This document shows positions 54,353-62,777 of a stretch of DNA of 64,000 bases, piece after piece (positions within the stretch are counted from its first letter, which is position 1; each line of letters begins with the position of its first letter). Source of the DNA: Gemmiger gallinarum (lineage in GTDB: Bacteria > Bacillota > Clostridia > Oscillospirales > Ruminococcaceae); contig NZ_JADCKC010000001.1 of the NCBI RefSeq assembly GCF_014982805.1, positions 744,001 to 808,000 of the forward strand, read 5' to 3'. A program made the translations under genes and the position numbers. A model generated the notes under the pieces. The model saw nothing but the letters and a program-made list of their open reading frames with translations, did no database searches and was not told where the DNA came from.

Positions 54353-56962
54353 ATGAACATGAACCAATTCACCCAAAAAACCGTCGAGGCTCTGCAGAGT
54401 GCGCAGCGCCTTGCCGTTGAATATTCCAACCAGGCTCTGGAACAGGAGCATATCCTGGCCGCTCTGGCCCAGCAGTCCGACGGGCTGATCCCCCAGATGC
54501 TGACCAAGATGAATGTCGACCCCGGTACCTTTTCCGCCGCCGCGGTGGAAAAGGTGGCCGCCCTGCCCCGTGTGACGGGTTCCGGCCGTGACCCCGACAA
54601 GGTCTACATCTCGGGCGATTTGGACCGTGCGCTGAACGCCGCCGAGGACCAGGCCAAGCAGATGAAGGACGAATATATCAGCGTCGAGCATGTATTCTTG
54701 GGCATCCTGCAGCGGCCCGGCAAGGCCGCCGGCGAACTGCTGCGTCAGTTCGGCATCACTCAGGAGAAATTCATGCAGCAGCTGTCCGCCGTCCGGGGCA
54801 ACCAGCGGGTCACCAGCGACAATCCCGAGGAGACCTACAACGCTCTGGAAAAGTACGGCACCGATCTGGTAACCGCAGCAAAGCAGAATAAGCTGGACCC
54901 GGTCATCGGCCGTGATGTGGAGATCCGCAACGTCATCCGCATCCTGTCCCGCAAGCGCAAGAACAACCCTGTTCTCATAGGCGAGGCCGGTGTCGGCAAG
55001 ACCGCCATTGCAGAAGGTCTGGCCCAGCGTATCGTGCGCGGCGACGTGCCCGAGAATCTGAAGGACCGCCGCATCTTCAGCCTGGATATGGGCGCACTGG
55101 TCGCGGGCGCCAAGTACCGCGGCGAGTTTGAGGAACGGCTCAAGAGCGTGCTCAACGAGGTCAAGAAGAGCGAAGGCCAGATCATCCTGTTCATTGATGA
55201 GCTGCACACCATTGTGGGCGCCGGCAAGACCGACGGCGCCATGGATGCGGGCAACCTGCTCAAGCCGCTGCTGGCCCGGGGCGAGCTGCACTGCATCGGC
55301 GCCACCACTCTGGACGAGTACCGCGAATATATCGAGAAGGACCCCGCCCTGGAGCGCCGGTTCCAGCCCGTCATGGTCAACGAGCCTACGGTGGAGGACA
55401 CCATCTCCATTCTGCGCGGCCTGAAAGAGCGCTATGAGGTGTTCCACGGCGTCAAGATCCAGGATGCCGCCCTTATTGCCGCGGCTACCCTGTCCGACCG
55501 GTATATCACCGACCGTTTCCTGCCCGACAAGGCCATCGACCTGGTGGATGAAGCCTGCGCCATGGTCAAGACTGAACTGGACTCCATGCCCGCCGAGCTG
55601 GACGACCTGAACCATCGCATCACTCAGCTGCAGATCGAGGAGGCCAGCCTGAAAAAGGAAACCGACCCCATGTCCCAGCAGCGTCTGGCAGCTCTGGAGA
55701 AAGAGCTGGCGGAACTGCGGGACAGCTTCAACAGCAAGAAAGCCCAGTGGGACAACGAGAAGAATGCCATCGGCAAGGTGCAGAGCCTGCGTGCCGAGGT
55801 AGAGGCCACCAAGGCCGAAGTGGAAAAGGCCACCCGCAACGGTGACTACGCCAAGGCCGGCGAGCTGCAGTACGGCAAGCTGCCCAACCTGCAGAAAGAG
55901 CTGGAGGAGCAGGAAAAGCTGGCTGCCGAGAAGAAGGAAGCCAGCCTGCTGCGTGACCGTGTCACCGACGAGGAGATCGCCCGCATCGTGGCCCGCTGGA
56001 CCGGTATCCCTGTGGAGAAGCTGGTGGAGGGCGAGCGGGAGAAGCTGCTCCGCCTGCCCGAAGTGCTGCATCAGCGGGTGATCGGCCAGGACGAGGCCGT
56101 CCGCAAGGTCTCCGACGCCATTCTGCGTTCCCGTGCGGGCATCGCCAACCCCGGCCGCCCCATCGGCAGCTTCCTGTTCCTCGGCCCCACCGGCGTCGGC
56201 AAGACCGAGCTGGCCAAAGCGCTGGCCCAGACCTTGTTTGACGATGAGAAGAACCTGATCCGTATCGACATGACGGAGTATATGGAGAAATTCAGTGTCT
56301 CCCGTCTGATCGGTGCGCCTCCGGGATATGTGGGCTATGAGGAGGGCGGCCAGCTGACCGAGGCCGTCCGCCGCCATCCCTACAGCGTGGTGCTGTTCGA
56401 TGAGGTGGAAAAAGCCCATCCCGATGTCTTCAACATCCTGCTTCAAGTGCTGGACGACGGCCGCATCACCGACAGCCAGGGCCGCACTGTGGACTTCAAG
56501 AACACCGTCATCATCCTGACGTCCAACCTGGGCTCCGACATCATTCTGGATGATCTGGAGCACAGCCGTTCCCAGGGCGGCAACGAGCTGTCCGCCGAGG
56601 CCCGGGAGAAGATCTCCCAGCTGCTCAAGCGGCAGTTCCGTCCCGAGTTCCTCAACCGTCTGGACGACATCGTCTACTACAAGAGCCTGACCCGCGACGA
56701 GATCGGCAGCATCGTCGACCTGATGCTGAACGACCTGCGCAAGCGCCTGGCTGACAAGCAGCTCACCCTGGTCGTCACCGACGCCGCCAAGGCTTTCATC
56801 GTGGACAACGGCTACGATCCCATCTACGGTGCCCGTCCGCTCAAGCGGTATATCCAGGCGAACGTGGAGACCATGATCGCCAAGGAGATCATCGGCGGCA
56901 GCCGCGTTCCCGGTGACACCCTCACCGTGGACGTGGAGAACGGGGCCCTGGTCCTGCGCTGA
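54353..56962 (+). CDS. clpB: ATP-dependent disaggregase ClpB
   Basis: 869 residues, usual ClpB length. An N-terminal Clp repeat domain (~1-150) is followed by AAA-1 with Walker [17 protein letters not shown] and [15 protein letters not shown], the long coiled-coil M domain (~410-525), and AAA-2 with [29 protein letters not shown] and [11 protein letters not shown]. With DnaK it extracts proteins from aggregates. ATG at 54353 with AAAAGGAGG upstream. Regulated by the CIRCE element. Confidence 0.96.
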   Translation: MNMNQFTQKTVEALQSAQRLAVEYSNQALEQEHILAALAQQSDGLIPQMLTKMNVDPGTFSAAAVEKVAALPRVTGSGRDPDKVYISGDLDRALNAAEDQAKQMKDEYISVEHVFLGILQRPGKAAGELLRQFGITQEKFMQQLSAVRGNQRVTSDNPEETYNALEKYGTDLVTAAKQNKLDPVIGRDVEIRNVIRILSRKRKNNPVLIGEAGVGKTAIAEGLAQRIVRGDVPENLKDRRIFSLDMGALVAGAKYRGEFEERLKSVLNEVKKSEGQIILFIDELHTIVGAGKTDGAMDAGNLLKPLLARGELHCIGATTLDEYREYIEKDPALERRFQPVMVNEPTVEDTISILRGLKERYEVFHGVKIQDAALIAAATLSDRYITDRFLPDKAIDLVDEACAMVKTELDSMPAELDDLNHRITQLQIEEASLKKETDPMSQQRLAALEKELAELRDSFNSKKAQWDNEKNAIGKVQSLRAEVEATKAEVEKATRNGDYAKAGELQYGKLPNLQKELEEQEKLAAEKKEASLLRDRVTDEEIARIVARWTGIPVEKLVEGEREKLLRLPEVLHQRVIGQDEAVRKVSDAILRSRAGIANPGRPIGSFLFLGPTGVGKTELAKALAQTLFDDEKNLIRIDMTEYMEKFSVSRLIGAPPGYVGYEEGGQLTEAVRRHPYSVVLFDEVEKAHPDVFNILLQVLDDGRITDSQGRTVDFKNTVIILTSNLGSDIILDDLEHSRSQGGNELSAEAREKISQLLKRQFRPEFLNRLDDIVYYKSLTRDEIGSIVDLMLNDLRKRLADKQLTLVVTDAAKAFIVDNGYDPIYGARPLKRYIQANVETMIAKEIIGGSRVPGDTLTVDVENGALVLR

Positions 56963-57004
56963 TGTCCCAACCGTTTCCTCTCTCCCTTTACAGCAACACA
57001 CAGC

Positions 57005-57052
57005 AAAGCCCCCGGCAGACCGGAACCTTCCGGCCCGCCGGGGGCTTTTTGT
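57005..57052 (+). terminator. clpB terminator
   Basis: 12-bp perfect stem (57005-57016 with 57037-57048) with an inner ccgg hairpin, then tttttgtg. Confidence 0.85.
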
Positions 57053-57191
57053 GTCAGAGCACAGGCACGGCAACGCCGGCCACCTGACCGTCAGACTTTT
57101 GCCGCTCCGCCGCCGGGGGACACATTCTCCGTCAGACGGCAGTCCTTGCATCAGTCTGCCCTGCCCGTGTTTGCGATTTCATCCTTTGGGA

Positions 57192-57219
57192 AAGTCTCTG
57201 TCCGAGATAAGTATTGGTG
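57192..57219 (+). repeat. left 28-bp inverted repeat
   Basis: aagtctctgt, three differing bases, then agataagtattggtg. It is complementary to 58466-58493 at 25 of 28 positions. It lies at the change from GC-rich to AT-rich sequence. Confidence 0.85.
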
Positions 57220-57311
57220 AATGAAAATATACACATACATAGGATAATTATCCCCTTTGACCTGAAAGGTATTTTAGACTAACAAATGTCGTAATTTTTC
57301 GTTCATGGAGT

Positions 57312-57340
57312 GAGACAAGTAGGGGCAAATATGCTATAAT
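57312..57340 (+). promoter_or_regulatory. promoter of the alpha/beta hydrolase gene
   Basis: GAGACA (57312-57317), 17-base spacer and TATAAT (57335-57340) with an extended -10 TG. It lies inside the inverted repeats, so the cassette carries its own promoter. Confidence 0.6.
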
Positions 57341-57420
57341 GCAGGTGTAATTGGAACATTTTGCTGTTTTTCCGTCTATATACAAAGACAAACTTGAATT
57401 TGGCGAGGTGAGTATACAAC

Positions 57421-58350
57421 ATGAAGATTCATAATGCACAGTATAAAATTGATGATAGCAGTATTTTGAACTACTATGAGGTTGGAACCGAAAAAAACAA
57501 ATTATTACTGCTTCATGCCCAGGGAACAAACTCTTGTAGCTTCTATAGTGTTGTTACAAAACTCGCAAAGCACTATCATGTGTACCTGGTAGATTATTAC
57601 GGACACGGAAAGAGTTCCCACAATCCAGAAAAATACAATCTGGTCAGTATCGGCAACGACATTATGGACTTTATTGAAAATGTGATTTTTGATTCTGTTG
57701 CCGTGTTGGGTCATTCATCGGGTGGGCTGATTGCAGCATACATTGCAGCACACTCTCCCAGATGCTCCAAACTAATATTGGAAGACCCTCCGTTCTTCTC
57801 AAGCTGGGGCGAAAGAAGATATAATACATACAATTACAAAGATTTATCCTCTGTCTGCCATAATTTCCTTTTACAGGATGTGGAAAAGGATTTCGTCTAT
57901 TACTATTTCAAGAATCAGTATTGCTGGAATTTCTTTCCCGATGAATCCAGAGAAACTGTCAGAGAAAAACTGAGTGGTTTTGCATTGAAATACCGAACCA
58001 AACATCCCGACAAAAATCTGAAAGTTCTGTTTTGGCCTAAAAAGTTTTTAGAAGGCTTTAATGGCCTGCAATATTATGACCCTCATTTTGGAGAAGCCTT
58101 TTATAACGATTCGTTCAATGACACTGTTGATTACAATGACCTTCTTTCTAAAATCAAATGCAAAACTCTGTTTATGAAAGCAAAGACAACGATTGGTGAA
58201 AATGGTTTGTTGCAAGGCGCATTGTCTGATGAAGATTTGCAGAGAGTCAATGCCTTGATTGAAAATATGAAAATCCAGCAATTTGATTGTGGGCACGGTA
58301 TTCATACAGAAAAGGCAAACCAGTTTGTGGAAGCAATAATTTCAATTTGA
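57421..58350 (+). CDS. alpha/beta hydrolase
   Basis: 309 residues. LLLLHAQGTNSCSFYSVV is the oxyanion-hole region, VYLVDYYGHGKSS a typical strand-loop, and VLGHSSGGLIAAYIAAHSP carries the nucleophile Ser99. The catalytic His is probably in DCGHGIHTEKA (His292). The substrate is unknown; this fold covers esterases, lactonases and other hydrolases. ATG at 57421 with GAGGTGAG upstream. The gene is strikingly AT-rich and uses codons such as AAA, ATT and TTT unlike its neighbours, indicating acquisition. It lies between 28-bp inverted repeats. Confidence 0.8.
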   Translation: MKIHNAQYKIDDSSILNYYEVGTEKNKLLLLHAQGTNSCSFYSVVTKLAKHYHVYLVDYYGHGKSSHNPEKYNLVSIGNDIMDFIENVIFDSVAVLGHSSGGLIAAYIAAHSPRCSKLILEDPPFFSSWGERRYNTYNYKDLSSVCHNFLLQDVEKDFVYYYFKNQYCWNFFPDESRETVREKLSGFALKYRTKHPDKNLKVLFWPKKFLEGFNGLQYYDPHFGEAFYNDSFNDTVDYNDLLSKIKCKTLFMKAKTTIGENGLLQGALSDEDLQRVNALIENMKIQQFDCGHGIHTEKANQFVEAIISI

Positions 58351-58389
58351 CCAATTGGGATTTGTTGAACTGAATAGCATATATCCCAT

Positions 58390-58423
58390 AGGAGCAAGGT
58401 TGAAATATACCTTGCTCCTTTTC
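58390..58423 (+). terminator. terminator of the alpha/beta hydrolase gene
   Basis: 11-bp perfect stem (58390-58400 with 58409-58419), 8-base loop, then tttcg. It lies inside the inverted repeats. Confidence 0.7.
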
Positions 58424-58465
58424 GTTAGGCATTCATAAAAAATGAATAAAAAGGTCAGTTATACA

Positions 58466-58493
58466 CACCAATACTTATCTAATACAGAGACTT
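58466..58493 (-). repeat. right 28-bp inverted repeat
   Basis: Reverse complement of 57192-57219 with three mismatches in the centre. Its outer half encodes the last codons (KSLY and stop) of the MFS gene on the minus strand. Confidence 0.85.
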
Positions 58494-59684
58494 GGGAAAA
58501 CTTTCTTCTTTCTTGTTTTGCAATGCAGCCAGCCCCAAGGCCAAAGCTGCCGGAAACACCACGGCGGCAAGCAATCCTTTTTTCAGGTTTCCGTCCGCCA
58601 AATCAGAAACAACGCCCACCATCATCGGCCCCACCGTGCCGCCAAAATCGCCGGCCAGAGCCAAAAACGCAAACATGGCAGTGCCTCCCGCAGGGCAGAT
58701 CTGAGAAGAAATGCTCAAGGTTCCCGGCCACATGATCCCAACAAAAAAGCCGCACAGCGCACAGCCCGCCATCCCCAGAGCCGGCAGCGCGGCCAAAGTG
58801 GTCAAAAGATAACACCCCATACAAAGGATCCCGGAAAGCAGCATTATCTTTCTGAGGTCCACCCTGCTGCTGATCCTGGCGCAGAGTACCCGGGCAGCCC
58901 CCATTAAACCGGCAAAAAGGCACGGCCCCGCAAGGTCGCCGAACGGTTTAGAAATCCCCATGGCTGCTTCCGTAAAGGCTGAGGCCCACTGTGCCATGGA
59001 GTTTTCTGCAGCACCGGCGCAGGCCATCAAAAGGATCAAAAGCCAGAACACCGGCAAGCGGAGCAATTTTCCTGCCCCTATGCCCTCTCCGGTTTTCACC
59101 AACCGTTCTATGGGACACGTGAGGAAATTAAAAATATTGCAAAACGGGACAATGGCCCACAACAGCGTGAGCACTCTCCATTTTTCCAGGCCGAACAGCG
59201 CAAAGAACACTGTCGATCCGAGAACCACCCCGACCATGCCCCAGCAGTAAAACGAGTGCAGCAGGCTCATCCTGCTTTCCTTGTTTTCGAACGGGCAGGC
59301 TTCCACAATAGGGCTGATCAGCACTTCGATCAGTCCGCTGCCGACCGCATAGATCACAACCGAGATCATTATTCCCAGAAACGGCGAAACCAGCAGCTCC
59401 GGCAAAAATGCCAGCATCACCAACCCGATTGCCGATAACAGATGGGATATCACCGCGCAGGCGCGATATCCGATTTTGTCCACAAATCCCGCGGCAGCAA
59501 AGTCCACTATCAGTTGTGTCAGAAAAAACGCGCTGGGTATCAACGCGATTTCCCCCAACGAAATATCGTATGTTTTATGGAATGTCAAAAAAAGCAGCGG
59601 CGCAAAATTTGCGCAGATCGCCTGCGTCACGTAGCCCAGATAACAGGCACGCAAGGTTTTTTGGTAGTTTGGCGTAACGGTCAT
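58479..59684 (-). CDS. MFS transporter
   Basis: 401 residues with about 12 hydrophobic helices. LIPSAFFLTQLIVDFAAAGF followed by DKIGYRACAVISHL resembles the MFS loop-2/3 motif, and SSRVDLRKIMLLSGI the equivalent loop between halves. The long GLIEVLISPIVEACPFENKE segment suggests a sugar or drug:H+ type carrier, but no substrate can be named. ATG at 59684 with AAAGGGG. The stop codon lies in the right inverted repeat, so the native C-terminus may have been replaced. The AraC gene upstream is the likely regulator. Confidence 0.8.
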   Translation of the reverse strand: MTVTPNYQKTLRACYLGYVTQAICANFAPLLFLTFHKTYDISLGEIALIPSAFFLTQLIVDFAAAGFVDKIGYRACAVISHLLSAIGLVMLAFLPELLVSPFLGIMISVVIYAVGSGLIEVLISPIVEACPFENKESRMSLLHSFYCWGMVGVVLGSTVFFALFGLEKWRVLTLLWAIVPFCNIFNFLTCPIERLVKTGEGIGAGKLLRLPVFWLLILLMACAGAAENSMAQWASAFTEAAMGISKPFGDLAGPCLFAGLMGAARVLCARISSRVDLRKIMLLSGILCMGCYLLTTLAALPALGMAGCALCGFFVGIMWPGTLSISSQICPAGGTAMFAFLALAGDFGGTVGPMMVGVVSDLADGNLKKGLLAAVVFPAALALGLAALQNKKEESFPKSLY

Positions 59685-59749
59685 GGTAACCCCTTTCTGA
59701 TCAGCCGTGCAGATTCCGGCGCGCTCCCTGACGGATCACACCGACCTGC

Positions 59750-59755
59750 ATTATA
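59750..59755 (-). promoter_or_regulatory. MFS gene promoter (-10)
   Basis: Minus-strand TATAAT with an extended -10 TGA, ~65 bases before the MFS start and 50 after the AraC stop. The -35 (TTATGA) is poor, as expected for an activator-dependent promoter. A ggaa-N2-ttcc element lies at 59779-59788. Confidence 0.5.
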
Positions 59756-59803
59756 TCAGCAAAATCAGAATATCATAAGGAACATTCCCACCAAATCATA
59801 GCA

Positions 59804-60694
59804 CTATTTTCCCAAATCGCGAACATGTCCCGGCGGATAGCCATAAAAACTCCGGAACTTCCGGCTAAAATAGTTGGCCGAACCAAACCCGCAGTCCAGT
59901 CCGATCTGCTGGACCGTAAGGGAGGTATCATGCAGCAGTCTATGCGCCGTTTGAAGTCGATAACGAATCAATGCGTTCACCGGAGAACAGTCCATATACT
60001 CATGAAAACAGCGCGCGGCCTCGCTGCGGCTGATGCTGGCTGCTTGCGCAATGTCGGCAATCGTAATCGGTTCGGCATAATGCGTGTAAATATAGTCCAG
60101 CATTTTCTGCACCCGTACCTGCGTGCGCAGCTGTACCCGGGTCGCCTGGATTTTGGGCAATGCATCCAAACGGCAAATCAACAGTTCAAACAAACGGTTC
60201 AGATCCCGCTGCACGGCCAGTTCATAGCATCCGGTCTGCTGTTTCAGGCAGGTAAAGATCTCATCCATAAGGTCATGGATCTCACCGCACCAATCGTCTT
60301 GCCGTCTGAATACAATAAAAGGCAACGATGTGCAGTCCGCAATCGGCACAATATACTTTTGGCTGATGGTACTGGTTTCAGGTGCGATCAGTGTTCCGGA
60401 AAAAACAACAATCGGCAGCGGATCCGGCACATTGCCGGAAACCTGCTTTACACCATGCAGCAGATTCCTGTTCACAAAGATGCCGTCTCCGGGATTCAGC
60501 AGAATGTGCGTTTTCCCTACCTGGTAATCCAGTACACCGGTCTCTGCCCTTGCAATCTCAAAGTCCGGATGCCAGTGTAACGGCCCGGCCCAGCCCGGAA
60601 GCTCGGAAAGCTCATTTTCAAAATAAGAAACCGGAAAAAAAGCTGCTTCGTGGGCGATCCGCTCACGCATATTCTGGTCTACGATAACAGGCAA
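59804..60694 (-). CDS. AraC family transcriptional regulator
   Basis: 296 residues. An N-terminal cupin-like sensor domain (LHWHPDFEIARAETGVLDYQ, LLNPGDGIFVNRNLLHGV) is followed by a C-terminal double HTH: PITIADIAQAASISRSEAAR, FHEYMDCSPVNALIRYRL and GLDCGFGSANYFSRKFR with GYPPGHVR. It probably senses a small organic ligand and controls the adjacent MFS gene. The frame extends to 60829, but the promoter at 60747-60776 excludes that start. TTG at 60694 has AAAGGGG 10 bases upstream; ATG at 60670 is the fallback. Confidence 0.8.
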   Translation of the reverse strand: MPVIVDQNMRERIAHEAAFFPVSYFENELSELPGWAGPLHWHPDFEIARAETGVLDYQVGKTHILLNPGDGIFVNRNLLHGVKQVSGNVPDPLPIVVFSGTLIAPETSTISQKYIVPIADCTSLPFIVFRRQDDWCGEIHDLMDEIFTCLKQQTGCYELAVQRDLNRLFELLICRLDALPKIQATRVQLRTQVRVQKMLDYIYTHYAEPITIADIAQAASISRSEAARCFHEYMDCSPVNALIRYRLQTAHRLLHDTSLTVQQIGLDCGFGSANYFSRKFRSFYGYPPGHVRDLGK

Positions 60695-60746
60695 AACGAT
60701 GTTTCCCCTTTCCGCTGTTTTGTTGGTCTGTTGTTTGATTTCATAC

Positions 60747-60776
60747 AGTATAACAGGTAAAACCCGCTTTTTCCAA
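60747..60776 (-). promoter_or_regulatory. AraC gene promoter
   Basis: Minus-strand TTGGAA (60771-60776), 18-base spacer and TATACT (60747-60752), ~50 bases before the TTG start at 60694. Confidence 0.55.
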
Positions 60777-60827
60777 CCGGCAGGCACATTCCATCCTCTG
60801 GAAAGATACACCGCAAATCTTTTCAGC

Positions 60828-60871
60828 AAAAACAGCAGCTCTCCTTATACACAAGGGAAGCTGCTGTTTTT
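60828..60871 (-). terminator. terminator between the GH13 and AraC genes
   Basis: 13-bp perfect stem (60828-60840 with 60859-60871) with A and T runs forming part of the stem, so it can act in both directions. It probably ends the minus-strand GH13 transcript, ~205 bases after its stop. Confidence 0.7.
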
Positions 60872-60988
60872 TTGTTTTATGCTGTTGTCACATGGTGCCT
60901 TTCATGAAACAGATTCTCTGCCGTCCTGCCTCATTCAGCCTGCCAAAATCCGGGGCAGTGCCAAAGAAGGCAGCCACTGTGCCGTCAT

Positions 60989-61017
60989 CCGGTTTTCAAA
61001 GGAAAGCCGGCTTTTTT
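60989..61017 (+). terminator. orphan plus-strand terminator-like hairpin
   Basis: 9-bp stem with one G-U pair (60989-60997 with 61002-61010), then cttttttc. No plus-strand gene precedes it, so it either ends an unrecognised small transcript or has no role. Confidence 0.4.
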
Positions 61018-61075
61018 CACCGCCTGTGCTTCTTTGACGCGCTGCTGGTTCAGCGGCCCATTAGCGTAAACAGGG

Positions 61076-62392
61076 TCACTCCGTTTTCCAGAACATGCAG
61101 GAGTACGGGGGCAGGTCGCTGCCGCCGCCGAAGTCATGGGCGTCACCGGTGATGAGGTCGACCGCCCGGCCTGCCTCGGCGTTGAAGTCGGCGTGATAGG
61201 GTTTGTCGTCGGCATTGATAGCCACCAGCACCCGGTCATCCCCGTAGCGGCGCTCAAAAATCAGCTGCTTGGGCTGGACCATGATATTGCGATAGCTGCC
61301 GTTGCACAGGGCAGGGCTGGCGGTGCGGGCTCCGGCCAAAGCGGTGATCCATTCGGTCAGTTCGTTTTCCTCCGGCTTGACGATCTCGGGCCGCAGGGTG
61401 GGGTCGCCGTTTTTCTTGTCGCCCTCCACGCCCCACTCACTGCCGTAGTAGACCGCAGGGGTGCCCGGCATACCGAACAGCAGGCCGTAAATGGGCTTGA
61501 TGCAGTTTTTGTCGGTGAGAATGGTGGCAATGCGGCTGACATCGTGGTTGTCCACAAAGTTGAGCAGATGCTTGCCGGTATAAAGGCACCAGGGCTCGGA
61601 GCCGAACTGGCGGTTAAGGCTGTAGGAGATCTCATGCATATTGGCCGAGTTGAAGCTGGAATACAGGCCCTTGTAGCATTCGTAGTTGGTGACCGAGTGG
61701 CAGGCATGGTCGTTCATCCAGCGGTTGTAGTCGCCGTGGAGCGTCTCCCCCACCAGCGCAAACTCCGGTTTCAGGCCGTCGGTCACGCTGCGCAGTTCAG
61801 CCAGAAAGCCCAGGTCCAGGCAGTAGGCCACATCCAGGCGCAGGCCGTCGATGTCGTAGTCGCGCACCCAGGCGCGGACTGCATCAAAGATATACTGGCG
61901 CACCTCGGGGTTGTGCAGGTTGAGCTTGACCAGCTCGTTGCAGCCCTCCCAGGCCTCATACCAGAAGCCGTCGCCGTAGTTGGTATCCCCGTCAAAAGAG
62001 ATGTGGAACCAGTCCTTGTAGCGGCTGGCGTGACGGTTCCGGCGCACATCCTCAAAGGCCCAGAACCCCCGGCCCACATGGTTGAAGACGCCGTCCAGCA
62101 TGACCTTGAGGCCCGCCTGATGGAGGGCATCACAGACAGTCTTGAGGTCGTCGTTGGTGCCCAGGCGGCAGTCCACCTGGTTGAAATCCCGGGTGTCATA
62201 CCCGTGGGCGTCGCTCTCAAACAGCGGGTTGAACAGCACACAGGTAGCCCCCAGCTCCTTGATGTGGTCCACCCAGTCCAGCACCCGCAGCAGGCGATGG
62301 GGATGTTCAGGGTCAGCGCCTTCATTCCGGAGCGGGGCGCCGCAGAGCCCCAGAGGATAAATCTGATAAATGACAGCATTGTCAAACCACAT
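61076..62392 (-). CDS. GH13 alpha-amylase family glycosidase
   Basis: 438 residues without a signal peptide, hence cytoplasmic. It shows VIYQIYPLGLCGAP, LKVMLDGVFNHVG, the nucleophile Asp187 in GLRLDVAY, the acid Glu216 in VGETLHG and Asp284 in FVDNHDVSRI. The compact size and lack of extra domains fit cyclomaltodextrinase/alpha-glucosidase-like members that cut short maltodextrins, which could serve glycogen turnover. ATG at 62392 with GAAAGGA upstream. It follows two small membrane-protein genes on the same strand. Confidence 0.88.
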   Translation of the reverse strand: MWFDNAVIYQIYPLGLCGAPLRNEGADPEHPHRLLRVLDWVDHIKELGATCVLFNPLFESDAHGYDTRDFNQVDCRLGTNDDLKTVCDALHQAGLKVMLDGVFNHVGRGFWAFEDVRRNRHASRYKDWFHISFDGDTNYGDGFWYEAWEGCNELVKLNLHNPEVRQYIFDAVRAWVRDYDIDGLRLDVAYCLDLGFLAELRSVTDGLKPEFALVGETLHGDYNRWMNDHACHSVTNYECYKGLYSSFNSANMHEISYSLNRQFGSEPWCLYTGKHLLNFVDNHDVSRIATILTDKNCIKPIYGLLFGMPGTPAVYYGSEWGVEGDKKNGDPTLRPEIVKPEENELTEWITALAGARTASPALCNGSYRNIMVQPKQLIFERRYGDDRVLVAINADDKPYHADFNAEAGRAVDLITGDAHDFGGGSDLPPYSCMFWKTE

Positions 62393-62479
62393 AACGCAAC
62401 AGTCCTTTCTTTTTCATCGCCGGTTTTCCGGGCAGTCCGGCGGCCACGGTGTACCCGCCGCAGGATCAGCGGGAGCGGT

Positions 62480-62713
62480 TCATGCAAAGGTGATCCACAT
62501 AAGGCGGATCAGCAGCACAGCGATCATGACCACAGCCGCGATCTTGACTGCCTTGGGGGTATGCTGTTCCGGCTGCCAGGTCTTTTTAAGCCAAGAATAC
62601 ACCATGGCAAGGGCGAACAAAATCGGAAACGCAAGGCGCAGTTCCACCCGGCTCAGGACCGGTTCCGGCGCAAACACCAGAACCGCCCACACAGCAACAA
62701 GGGCCACATCCAC
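62480..62713 (-). CDS. small membrane protein
   Basis: 77 residues from GTG 62713, with two or three hydrophobic segments (ALVAVWAVLVFAPEP, LAFPILFALAMVYSWL, VVMIAVLLIRLMWITF) and a basic KKTW turn. No family is recognised. The frame stays open upstream to 62761, where an ACG codon stands 8 bases after a strong AAGGAGGAG site. That start would give 93 residues and a complete first helix. It lies 17 bases (from the ACG) after the neighbouring membrane-protein gene and is probably co-expressed with it. Confidence 0.55.
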   Translation of the reverse strand: MDVALVAVWAVLVFAPEPVLSRVELRLAFPILFALAMVYSWLKKTWQPEQHTPKAVKIAAVVMIAVLLIRLMWITFA

Positions 62714-62777
62714 AACTGCACCGAAAACGGTCAGCAGCAGCTTCCGGATATCGGGTTTCGTGGCGACTCCTCCTTAC

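Larger units (their letters stand above)
56963..57420. other. region between clpB and the alpha/beta hydrolase
   Basis: 458 bases. The first part holds the clpB terminator and GC-rich spacer without a supported gene. From 57192 the sequence becomes clearly AT-rich, starting exactly at the left inverted repeat, and then contains the hydrolase promoter. Confidence 0.5.
57188..58497. mobile_element. putative inverted-repeat-bounded cassette carrying an alpha/beta hydrolase
   Basis: An AT-rich segment with one complete gene, its promoter and its terminator is bounded by 28-bp inverted repeats (57192-57219 and 58466-58493, 25/28 identical). GGGA is found directly outside both repeats (57188-57191 and 58494-58497), as a 4-bp target duplication would be. 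There is no transposase inside. It could be a cassette moved in trans, an old transposon remnant, or an invertible segment. The boundary of base composition agrees with the left repeat. Confidence 0.45.
60695..61075. other. region between the AraC and GH13 genes
   Basis: 381 bases holding the AraC promoter, the GH13 terminator and an orphan hairpin. No gene is supported. Confidence 0.5.

Noticed and set aside
57188-58497. Insertion sequence with its own transposase
   Set aside because: The only gene between the repeats is an alpha/beta hydrolase with a GHSSGG nucleophile motif; there is no DDE, HUH or serine-recombinase motif.
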